Positions 1 through 7,052 of a stretch of DNA of 9,782 nucleotides are shown here, piece after piece (the first letter of the stretch is position 1; each line of letters opens with the position of its first letter). Both the position numbers and the translations under genes were made by a program. Below the pieces are notes generated by a model. The model had not been told where the DNA came from, made no database searches, and saw only the letters and a program-made list of their open reading frames with translations. The DNA comes from an uncultured Flavobacteriales bacterium (GTDB lineage Bacteria; Bacteroidota; Bacteroidia; Flavobacteriales_D; Crocinitomicaceae): the NCBI GenBank assembly GCA_905479845.1, contig CAJQOB010000225.1, forward strand, positions 1 to 9,782. The letters are read 5' to 3'.

Positions 1-810
1 ATTTACTCAGACCTTAACGAAAGAGGTTCAATTCACTCAATTCTTGGAATTGGAATTGGAGCACCCAATGCAAACTACTACTCTGGAAATATAGAACAAG
101 CCCCGAATTTATCTTGGAAAGGGACCACGCCTATCGCTCAAATGTTTGAGCAAGTTTTCGACCTACCTACTCTATTGACAAATGACGCAAATGCGGCTGC
201 AATCGGCGAAATGGTCTATGGAAACGCACGTGACCTGACACATTTTGTGACAATCACATTAGGAACAGGCCTAGGAAGCGGAATCATTATAGATGGAAAC
301 TTGGTTTACGGGCACGACGGTTTTGCAGGAGAATATGGTCACATCCAAGTTGTTCCAGGCGGAAGATCATGCGGTTGCGGGAGAAATGGTTGTTTAGAAA
401 CATACGCATCCGCTACAGGTGTCGTTCGATCTATTTCAGAGCTTGATACTCCGAACAAGTCAAACTCCAAACTAATTAACCTCACAAGTGTTACTGCACG
501 GGATGTGTTCAAATACGCTGATGAAGGTGATCTATTCGCTCAAGAAATAATTGATTACACGGCTAAAGTATTGGGTAAGGCACTTGCAAATTTCACTTGC
601 TTTTCTAGTCCGCAAGCGTATATTTTGTTTGGAGGAATTGCCCAAAGTGGCGAAAAATTCTCCACAGCGGTTAAAAATCACATGGAAGATCACATGTTAA
701 ACATCTACCAAAATAAGGTGGAGGTACGTGTTTCCTCCTTACATGACCTCAATGCTGCTGTATTAGGTGCAGCCTCCCTCGTTTGGAACGAACGAAAGAA
801 GTTTGCCTAA
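1..810 (+). CDS. ROK-family sugar kinase (glucokinase/mannokinase-like), 5'-truncated
   Basis: This is the C-terminal 269 residues of a ROK-family protein; the reading frame is open from base 1, so the gene begins before the window and the ATG at 142 is internal. ROK kinases phosphorylate hexoses such as glucose, mannose or N-acetylglucosamine with ATP in the cytoplasm. Seen here: GIGIGAPNA near the left edge; TNDANAAAIGE, whose Asp (codon 184-186) is the expected catalytic base; GTGLGSGIIIDG; GEYGHIQV (EYGH at 331-342); and the zinc-site signature CGCGRNGCLE with Cys codons at 370, 376 and 391, which together with the His at 340-342 should hold the structural zinc. The phosphate-binding DxGxT motif at the N terminus lies off the window. 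The presence of the catalytic Asp argues for a kinase, and no DNA-binding domain can be excluded or shown. Sugar specificity cannot be read from the sequence; a mannosidase gene downstream makes mannose or glucose plausible. Confidence 0.93.
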   Translation: MYSDLNERGSIHSILGIGIGAPNANYYSGNIEQAPNLSWKGTTPIAQMFEQVFDLPTLLTNDANAAAIGEMVYGNARDLTHFVTITLGTGLGSGIIIDGNLVYGHDGFAGEYGHIQVVPGGRSCGCGRNGCLETYASATGVVRSISELDTPNKSNSKLINLTSVTARDVFKYADEGDLFAQEIIDYTAKVLGKALANFTCFSSPQAYILFGGIAQSGEKFSTAVKNHMEDHMLNIYQNKVEVRVSSLHDLNAAVLGAASLVWNERKKFA

Positions 811-949
811 ACTCCCACTCAAGGAAATTTTACACCATCACTTCTTGACTTAAAAGCACACTTTGCTTCCCCAGGTCTTTTTGTTCGAAAATTGAACAGG
901 TGAGAAACGCTTCTAATAGCCAACGGCTTACTGAAATCTCTAGTGATCC

Positions 950-969
950 CACCGATAAGAAATTCGGTG
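950..969. repeat. Small inverted repeat (6-base arms)
   Basis: CACCGA at 950-955 is matched by TCGGTG at 964-969 with an 8-base loop. The arms are perfect, but no T-tract follows on either strand, so this is not a typical terminator. It could be a weak RNA hairpin or chance. Confidence 0.35.
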
Positions 970-994
970 CATTCCCATGAACTAGATAAAATGG

Positions 995-1018
995 ATTTGA
1001 TGATTGTGTTTATCAAAT
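995..1018. repeat. Small inverted repeat (7-base arms)
   Basis: ATTTGAT at 995-1001 is matched by ATCAAAT at 1012-1018 with a 10-base spacer. The AT-rich arms about 120-140 bases before the mannosidase start could be a protein-binding site, but the arms are short enough to arise by chance. Confidence 0.3.
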
Positions 1019-1064
1019 AGCGGTAATATCCTCAAGATTTCGCACCTTTGAATTGGAATAAATT

Positions 1065-1098
1065 TTGAGTAGTAACGCATTAAACGAAGGTTTATTTG
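1065..1098 (+). promoter_or_regulatory. Weak candidate Bacteroidota promoter for the mannosidase gene
   Basis: TTTATTTG at 1091-1098 matches the TAnnTTTG -7 consensus except for the second base, and a TTG lies at 1065-1067, 23 bases upstream. This would give a leader of about 30-35 bases before the ATG at 1137. The mismatch falls at a normally conserved position, so this is only a candidate. Confidence 0.25.
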
Positions 1099-1136
1099 TA
1101 ATCCTTTTGGGCTAAGCGTAGAACAAACACAAAAGC

Positions 1137-4100
1137 ATGATTAAACTATTTTCCCTTCTTACATGTCTTACAGTATTCGCTGCATTTGGACAGATAGACG
1201 AATTAAGACGTTCGCAAGATCAAAGAAAAAAATACATTACCAGAGATGCCAAACGCGCAACAGTGTCCAGAACGCATTACGTAAACCCTTTTGTCGGAAC
1301 TGGTGGACACGGGCACACTTACCCTGGTGCAACGGCTCCTTTTGGGATGATGCAATTAAGTCCTGACACGCGTTACGAAGGCTGGGATGGATGTTCGGGA
1401 TATCATTATTCTGACTCCATCATCTACGGGTTCAGTCATACACACCTGAGTGGAACTGGTGTTCCTGATTACTGTGATTTACTCATCGTTCCACAATCAG
1501 GGAGTCCGAAAATTGAACCAGGATATTCATTTGAAAAAGGATATGGTTCAAGATTTTCTCATGATCAAGAAACAGCCACTCCAGGGTATTACGATGTAAA
1601 ATTATTGGATGAGGACATAGACGTACGCTTAACGGTTAGCGATCGAAGTGGATTGCACGAGTATACATTCAATGATCCTGATGGAAAACGATTTATCTTA
1701 ATCGATTTAGACCACCGTGACAAAGTTTTAGAAAGCGACTTCGAAATAATCAACAAGACTACAGTTCAAGGATTTAGAACCTCCCAAGCTTGGGCAAATG
1801 AGCAACACTTCTATTTCCATTTAGAAACAAGCGTTCCCTTTCAGAAAGTTCGGAGACTTCAACGAAAAGGAAAGAATAAACTTCTTCTGATCTTCCCAAA
1901 TGGAGTATCGACTATAACAGTGAAAGTTGGAATGTCGGCCGTAGACCAAATTGGCGCAAGACAGAACATAGAGAAAGAGATTCCACATTGGGATTTTAAT
2001 CGTTTGCGAACCGAAGTCAACCAGAAATGGGAAAAAGAACTAAGCCGCATCGAGTTCACTTCTCCTAGCAAAGAAGTTATGACAACGTTCTATACGGCTA
2101 TGTATCATTCATTTATCGCTCCTAATTTATTTAGTGATATAGACGGAAGATATCGCGGTCGAGACAATGCAATTCATCAACTCAAAGAAAACGATGGCAA
2201 AAACTATACAGTATTCTCGTTGTGGGATACGTATAGAGCAACACATCCTTTATACACCATAATACAGCAAGATCGCACGATGGACTTCCTCAATACTTTT
2301 GAGCGACAGTTTGATCAAGGTGGAGATTTGCCCGTATGGGAATTGGCAGCAAATGAGACGGAATGTATGATCGGTTACCACAGTGTTTCAGTTATTGCAG
2401 ATGCTTATATCAAAGGATTGGGACGAACTTCGGGTCAGAAAATTGACGCTTCTAAGTTCCTTCAAATGATGGTTGCTACCTCGAATTTTGATGAATTTGG
2501 AAAGGAAAGCTTTGGACGTAGAGGCTACATCGATATTGCGGATGAACCTGAATCAGTCTCTAAAAGCCTCGAATACTCGTACAACGATTTTTGTATTGCA
2601 CAATTTGCGAAAAGTAGCAAGAGTTCGGACAATGCCTTAATCAAGAAATACGAGAAGCGAAGTATGAATTTCATCAATACCTTCGATCCTCAGACGAAAT
2701 TCATGCGAGCACGAAGAAGTGGTCAGTGGTTCAGTCCATTTGACCCTGCTGAAGTAAACTTCAATTATACGGAAGCAAATAGTTGGCAATATTCACTGTA
2801 CGCTCCTCATGCGGTTGGTGTTCTTACCGATCTATTGGGAGGAAAAGATTCCTTGGAAGTTTGGTTGGATCGCTTGTTCACAACGGAATCGAATTTATCG
2901 GGTCGTCATCAAGTGGACATCACTGGATTGATTGGACAGTACGCTCACGGAAATGAGCCTTCTCACCACATGGCGTACCTGTACAACTACACGAACTCCC
3001 CACACAAAACGCAGGAGTACATAGATCGGATTTTGAAAGAAATGTACTCTACGAAACCAGATGGTTTGTCTGGAAACGAGGACTGTGGGCAGATGTCGTC
3101 TTGGTATGTTTTGAGTTCGATGGGAATTTATCAAATTGCTCCTGGAAATCCATACTATGAAATTGGACGTCCTATCATGGACAAAGCGATCATCAAATTG
3201 GAGAATGGTAAAGTTTTCGAAATTCGCGTTCACAACAACTCAGAGGAAAACAAGTACGTTCAAAGCATTAAGCTGAACGGGAAAGTATTGGACCAACACT
3301 TCATTTCTCATGAAGACATTCTGAATGGAGGAAAATTGATCATTAAGATGGCTGACAAACCTGCACTTAACCGCAGTTCATTCGCTCATGCTCCAACTCT
3401 TTCCGAAACTCCAGAAATGTTCATCCCTCTTCCATTTATAGAGCAAGAATCACGCGTTTTCGATGAGACAATGGAGATCTCGCTTAACGTGGTTAATTCT
3501 GATGAATACGTAATTTACTACACACTCGATGGATCAATTCCAGGCATGCACTCGCAAGAATACAATGGACCATTCACAATTTCGGAGAATACAAACGTTC
3601 AAGCAAGAACGTGGAAAGACGGTTATTTCAGTACCAATACGCGCAACGATTTCGTGAAACGTGACAAAACAATATCGCTTCAACTCTTCTCTGAGTATGC
3701 AAATCAATATGCTGGAGGCGGAGAATTGGCACTTATCGATGGAATTTCTGGAGGAAATGAATTCAGAACTGGAGATTGGCAAGGTTACTGGGCGCAAGAC
3801 ATTGTTGTTGAAGTTGAATTTGCCGGAGGTCGATCACTTTCTGAAATAGGAATCGGTTGTCTTTCTGATATGAAATCGTGGATCTTCCTTCCCAAGGAAA
3901 TCGTATTTGAGGCTTCTACAGATGGAATTACATTTACGGAAGTTGGAACCACTAAGATTAAAGAAGAAGTAGCAGAGGACATGACTCCTCACAAAGAGAT
4001 TTATTCCGTTTCACCAGGATCTCCTGCTAAGTACACTAAAATCCGAATTACGGTCAAAAACATTGGTAAGTGCCCAGAATGGCATTTGGGAAATGGAAAT

Positions 4101-4139
4101 GATACGTGGCTGTTTGTGGATGAACTAATTTTGAAGTAG
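1137..4139 (+). CDS. Secreted GH92 alpha-mannosidase with chitobiase-type and discoidin-like C-terminal domains
   Basis: A 1000-residue glycoside hydrolase of family GH92: calcium-dependent, inverting exo-alpha-mannosidases that trim mannose from N-glycans or mannans. Residues 1-18 form a Sec signal peptide (hydrophobic core, likely cut after AFG), so it acts outside the cytoplasm. The GH92 region runs from about 48 (YVNPFVGTGGHGHTYPG, then GFSHTHLSGTG) to about 740. Landmarks are FSLWDTYRATHPLY, NETECMIGYHS, TEANSWQYSLYAPH (Glu546, which I take as the general acid), HGNEPSHH (604-611) and GNEDCGQMSSWYV (Asp649, the likely catalytic base). Residues about 780-836 resemble a chitobiase/hexosaminidase C-terminal domain (YTLDGSIPG). 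About 850-1000 resembles an F5/8 type C (CBM32) sugar-binding fold. There is no type IX sorting tail and no lipobox, so periplasmic location is likely. The linkage specificity (alpha-1,2, 1,3 or others) is not settled. The next gene begins 4 bases after the stop. Confidence 0.95.
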   Translation: MIKLFSLLTCLTVFAAFGQIDELRRSQDQRKKYITRDAKRATVSRTHYVNPFVGTGGHGHTYPGATAPFGMMQLSPDTRYEGWDGCSGYHYSDSIIYGFSHTHLSGTGVPDYCDLLIVPQSGSPKIEPGYSFEKGYGSRFSHDQETATPGYYDVKLLDEDIDVRLTVSDRSGLHEYTFNDPDGKRFILIDLDHRDKVLESDFEIINKTTVQGFRTSQAWANEQHFYFHLETSVPFQKVRRLQRKGKNKLLLIFPNGVSTITVKVGMSAVDQIGARQNIEKEIPHWDFNRLRTEVNQKWEKELSRIEFTSPSKEVMTTFYTAMYHSFIAPNLFSDIDGRYRGRDNAIHQLKENDGKNYTVFSLWDTYRATHPLYTIIQQDRTMDFLNTFERQFDQGGDLPVWELAANETECMIGYHSVSVIADAYIKGLGRTSGQKIDASKFLQMMVATSNFDEFGKESFGRRGYIDIADEPESVSKSLEYSYNDFCIAQFAKSSKSSDNALIKKYEKRSMNFINTFDPQTKFMRARRSGQWFSPFDPAEVNFNYTEANSWQYSLYAPHAVGVLTDLLGGKDSLEVWLDRLFTTESNLSGRHQVDITGLIGQYAHGNEPSHHMAYLYNYTNSPHKTQEYIDRILKEMYSTKPDGLSGNEDCGQMSSWYVLSSMGIYQIAPGNPYYEIGRPIMDKAIIKLENGKVFEIRVHNNSEENKYVQSIKLNGKVLDQHFISHEDILNGGKLIIKMADKPALNRSSFAHAPTLSETPEMFIPLPFIEQESRVFDETMEISLNVVNSDEYVIYYTLDGSIPGMHSQEYNGPFTISENTNVQARTWKDGYFSTNTRNDFVKRDKTISLQLFSEYANQYAGGGELALIDGISGGNEFRTGDWQGYWAQDIVVEVEFAGGRSLSEIGIGCLSDMKSWIFLPKEIVFEASTDGITFTEVGTTKIKEEVAEDMTPHKEIYSVSPGSPAKYTKIRITVKNIGKCPEWHLGNGNDTWLFVDELILK

Positions 4140-4143
4140 AAAG

Positions 4144-5046
4144 ATGTCAAAGCCGAAAGATTCGGAATCCAATGGGGTTTACACTGTAATACTGATATTA
4201 GTTTTCTCTCCTTTACTATTCATTTTTTTAGGAAAAGATAAAGACGGCAGAGGTATTGGAGACCTTATGTCTTCAACTGGATTCCCTACATTCTTGTTTA
4301 TCGCCTCCCTCGTTTTTGGTGTTATTATTTACTACAATATCACCTACAAAAAATCACAAAAGAAGTGGACATCTGGAGTATTTTCGAACAATCAAGCTTA
4401 CTCTGAAGATGCGCTACTTCAGGCATATATCCGCCTTGGAGCACTAATGTTGCGTCAAGACACATCTGATCTAAAAGGAAAATTGGGATATCTTCATCGT
4501 TATTTTGAACAGCATTTCGAGAATTCATATGCAAAGGACTTATCCACTTCTCTCAATGGAGCATTCCATAATCCTGTTGAACTGAAAGCGATCACTCCTT
4601 GGCTTAAAACGAACCTGCGCTCCACCTCTCAGCGATCACAACTTTTGTACTTTCTCGCAGGACTAAGCGCTGTTGACGGAAGCATCAACCCTAGAGAGAA
4701 GCGCTACCTTTTGCAGTTAGCGGACGAATTAGATATTACTCGAAAAGATTTTGACAGTATCATGGCTATGTATACTCGATTTGAAGATGCATTCAATAAT
4801 CAGCAAAAACAGCGACGAGCTCCGAGTAAATCGCGAAGTCAATATAAGAGAGAAAAAGCAGCAAAAGTATTAGGTATTTCGGCTATTGCATCGATTGATG
4901 AAATCAAAAAGGCATACCGTGGATTAGCTAAAGTACATCACCCAGACAGATTTGCGGGTGAAAGTGAAAGTCAACAAAAAATTGCCGAGGAGCGCTTTAT
5001 TCAGATTCAGTTGGCGTATGAACTCTTACTGGAGTTTAAGAATTAG
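4144..5046 (+). CDS. Membrane-anchored TerB/J-domain co-chaperone, DjlA-like
   Basis: A 300-residue protein with two predicted membrane helices (about residues 12-30 and 46-65), a TerB-like helical region (about 92-212, including AVDGSINPREKRYLLQLAD), a basic linker (about 213-237) and a C-terminal J domain (about 238-300). The J domain has the intact HPD tripeptide at 266-268, needed to stimulate Hsp70 (DnaK) ATPase. The TerB-then-J order and membrane anchor match DjlA, but DjlA of Escherichia coli has one N-terminal helix, whereas here there seem to be two with a short outer loop. Both ends should then be cytoplasmic, with the J domain recruiting DnaK to the membrane. There is no Gly/Phe or zinc-finger region, so it is not DnaJ itself. 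The start lies 4 bases after the mannosidase stop with no visible promoter, so it is probably co-transcribed. Its stop overlaps that of the convergent phosphatase gene. Confidence 0.88.
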   Translation: MSKPKDSESNGVYTVILILVFSPLLFIFLGKDKDGRGIGDLMSSTGFPTFLFIASLVFGVIIYYNITYKKSQKKWTSGVFSNNQAYSEDALLQAYIRLGALMLRQDTSDLKGKLGYLHRYFEQHFENSYAKDLSTSLNGAFHNPVELKAITPWLKTNLRSTSQRSQLLYFLAGLSAVDGSINPREKRYLLQLADELDITRKDFDSIMAMYTRFEDAFNNQQKQRRAPSKSRSQYKREKAAKVLGISAIASIDEIKKAYRGLAKVHHPDRFAGESESQQKIAEERFIQIQLAYELLLEFKN

Positions 5047-6992
5047 TCCAATTTCAGTCCGAAACAACAAATATCATCAGTCTGTTCTTCCTGTCCCTTC
5101 CAATCATGGAATTCCTTTTCAATCAATTCGCGCTGTTTTTCCATTGGTTGATCAGCAATTGAAGCAACATACGACATCAACCTGCGCTTCATGTATTTCT
5201 TATTGTTCTCGCCTCCAAACTGATCAACAAATCCATCCGTAAACATGTACAACTGGTCTCCAGATTGATAATCGAAAGTAACATCTTTGAAAGGTAAAGG
5301 CTTCTCAGTGTATCCTACATGCTGTTTTGACCCTTTGATTTCGATCCATTTGCTGTCACGAAGAATGAACGCCGTCATTTTTGCACCAGAGTAACGGATT
5401 TGTCTGTTAGCCTCATCGATTACTCCAAAGCCAACATCCATCCCATCCTTAATCTTACGAGAATCTCCCGATTGAAATATCTTCGCCAATTGTTCTCGAA
5501 CAAAATCCAAGGCTTCAGAGGGAGAATTAATATTTCTATTACTTAAAGTTTGACGTACCAAACTGATACACAAAATACTCAAAATCGCTCCTGGAACACC
5601 ATGACCAGTGCAGTCAGCCACAATAAAAAGAGGATATTTCTTCCCACTATTCGTATTGACATGATCCGCAATGTAAAAATCTCCACTTAACTCCCCTTTT
5701 GGAAGAAAGAACAGAAAAGCTTCTTTGAAGATTCGGTTTATGTCCTCCTCATCTTGTAGAGTTGAGTTTTGGATATGTTTAGCATATGTGATACTCTCTG
5801 CAATATCTCTATTTTGTTCATCCAAAAGCTCTTGATCACGTTTTGATTTGGTGATATCAGAAACTACCCCAGATCCTTTTATGATATCTCCATCCTCACT
5901 TGTAACAGGGAAAGCTCGCTCGCGCAACCATCGAATCTCATCATTTACATTCACTCTGTACTCGACGTCATATGAATTCCCACTCATTATATCCAATCGT
6001 CCACGACGAATAATGTGTCTATCTTCCGCCAAGACGAATTTGTTCAAATAAGCTCTTCCTGAGTAGAAAAATTCAGGATCTACGCCCAACATGTCAATTG
6101 AATTTGGACTTACATATTCGTATTGTTTGTTCAGAACACTGTAAAGGAAGAAAACATCTTCTATTGTCTCCGACATCTGTCGAAAGTTAGATTCACTTTC
6201 CACAAGAGCCATTTCGGCTCTTTTCTGATCCGTGATTTCTGTACAAATTTCAATGATTTCTGTGATCTCACCTTTCTCGTCGTAAACAGGTGTTGATTCA
6301 ACCAGAATCCAATAAAGATCTCCGTTCTTTTTGTAGTGAGGAACCTGAATTGGCTCAGTTAAAACAGGCCCGCCACCAGTTTGTTCTTTGAAAGTCTTAA
6401 AATAGAAATGAGGAATACGGAATAATTCGCTTGGCAGATGCCCTATCAATTCATCGCTAGAGTAGCCCGTAATTCTTGAGAAACTCTCATTACACCATTT
6501 CATCCGTCCTTCCGGTGTCGTAATTACAACCCCGTTAGAAACATTCGTTGCAATTCTAGACAAGCTAACTAACTCTTCGATCAATTCTGTATTCTTGTTA
6601 TTCTGAATCTCAAGTTGTCTGCTCAGTTCCTTCTCATTAGAAATATCTCTTGAAACTCCCATGCTCCCAATCAATACTCCTTCATCATTGTAAAGCATAT
6701 TTGCAGAAAGGTAGCAGGTAAATTCCTCACCATTCTTCCTTTTATTGACAACCTCGCCAGCAAACTCACGGGTTTCTTCCAATGATCGAACTACGCGCTC
6801 GTATTCTTCTTTTGAGCAATACAATTCATGAACATCGATTTTCTTTAGTTCGTCCATGGTATATCCAAACGCTCTGAGTGCTGCAGGATTATATTCAATA
6901 ATATTCCCCTCCGCGTCGGCTGAGCCAATGAAGTCAAGAGAATTCTTAATTAAATATTCTGCGTAAATCGCATTTTGAGATAACGTAGGCAT
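5043..6992 (-). CDS. Three-PAS SpoIIE/RsbU-type PP2C serine phosphatase
   Basis: A 649-residue soluble signalling protein with no membrane segment. Three PAS sensor domains lie at about 12-118 (NSLDFIGSADAEGNIIEYN), 143-256 (VSNGVVITTPEGRMKWCNE) and 265-384 (DVFFLYSVLNKQYEYVSPN), joined by helical linkers; the third ends in the usual WLRERAFPV/SDITKSK pattern. A SpoIIE-type phosphatase domain (about 405-649) follows the linker SITYAKHIQ that is common before such domains in Bacteroidota. Its metal-binding residues look intact: Asp438 in SGDFY, Asp460 in ADCTGHGVPGA, Asp586 in FTDGFVDQFGG, and the Asp639-Asp640 pair in TDDICCFG, so it should be active. Such enzymes dephosphorylate anti-sigma-factor antagonists or similar STAS proteins in response to a PAS signal; no such partner is encoded in the window. 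The PAS ligand cannot be told from sequence. The start is 60 bases downstream of the reductase stop, so the two may be co-transcribed. Confidence 0.93.
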   Translation of the reverse strand: MPTLSQNAIYAEYLIKNSLDFIGSADAEGNIIEYNPAALRAFGYTMDELKKIDVHELYCSKEEYERVVRSLEETREFAGEVVNKRKNGEEFTCYLSANMLYNDEGVLIGSMGVSRDISNEKELSRQLEIQNNKNTELIEELVSLSRIATNVSNGVVITTPEGRMKWCNESFSRITGYSSDELIGHLPSELFRIPHFYFKTFKEQTGGGPVLTEPIQVPHYKKNGDLYWILVESTPVYDEKGEITEIIEICTEITDQKRAEMALVESESNFRQMSETIEDVFFLYSVLNKQYEYVSPNSIDMLGVDPEFFYSGRAYLNKFVLAEDRHIIRRGRLDIMSGNSYDVEYRVNVNDEIRWLRERAFPVTSEDGDIIKGSGVVSDITKSKRDQELLDEQNRDIAESITYAKHIQNSTLQDEEDINRIFKEAFLFFLPKGELSGDFYIADHVNTNSGKKYPLFIVADCTGHGVPGAILSILCISLVRQTLSNRNINSPSEALDFVREQLAKIFQSGDSRKIKDGMDVGFGVIDEANRQIRYSGAKMTAFILRDSKWIEIKGSKQHVGYTEKPLPFKDVTFDYQSGDQLYMFTDGFVDQFGGENNKKYMKRRLMSYVASIADQPMEKQRELIEKEFHDWKGQEEQTDDICCFGLKLD

Positions 6993-7052
6993 AAGAAACG
7001 TTGAGTCGTTTTAAGGAGCAAGCGCTAATATAAGAAAATGATTACATTATCC

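Larger units (their letters stand above)
811..1136. other. Intergenic region between sugar kinase and mannosidase
   Basis: A 326-base stretch with no convincing gene. The only ORF of note (complement of 819-1016, 65 codons) has no recognisable domain and I do not call it. The region holds two short perfect inverted repeats (950-969 and 995-1018) and a weak promoter candidate (1065-1098). I see no T-tract-backed terminator for the kinase gene. Confidence 0.6.

Noticed and set aside
142..144. ATG as the start of the sugar kinase gene
   Set aside because: The frame is open to base 1 and the 47 residues before it match the ROK family, so the gene is simply cut by the window edge.
950..969. Terminator for the sugar kinase gene
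   Set aside because: The 6-base hairpin has an 8-base loop and no following T-tract on either strand, and it is 140 bases past the stop codon.
819..1016. 65-codon ORF on the - strand in the kinase-mannosidase gap
   Set aside because: No recognisable domain, no promoter, and a composition (basic, low in acidic residues) unlike the neighbouring proteins; a gap of this size can hold such an ORF by chance.
2895..3233. 112-codon ORF on the - strand inside the mannosidase gene
   Set aside because: It lies wholly over strongly conserved GH92 motifs on the other strand and has no recognisable domain, so it is a shadow.
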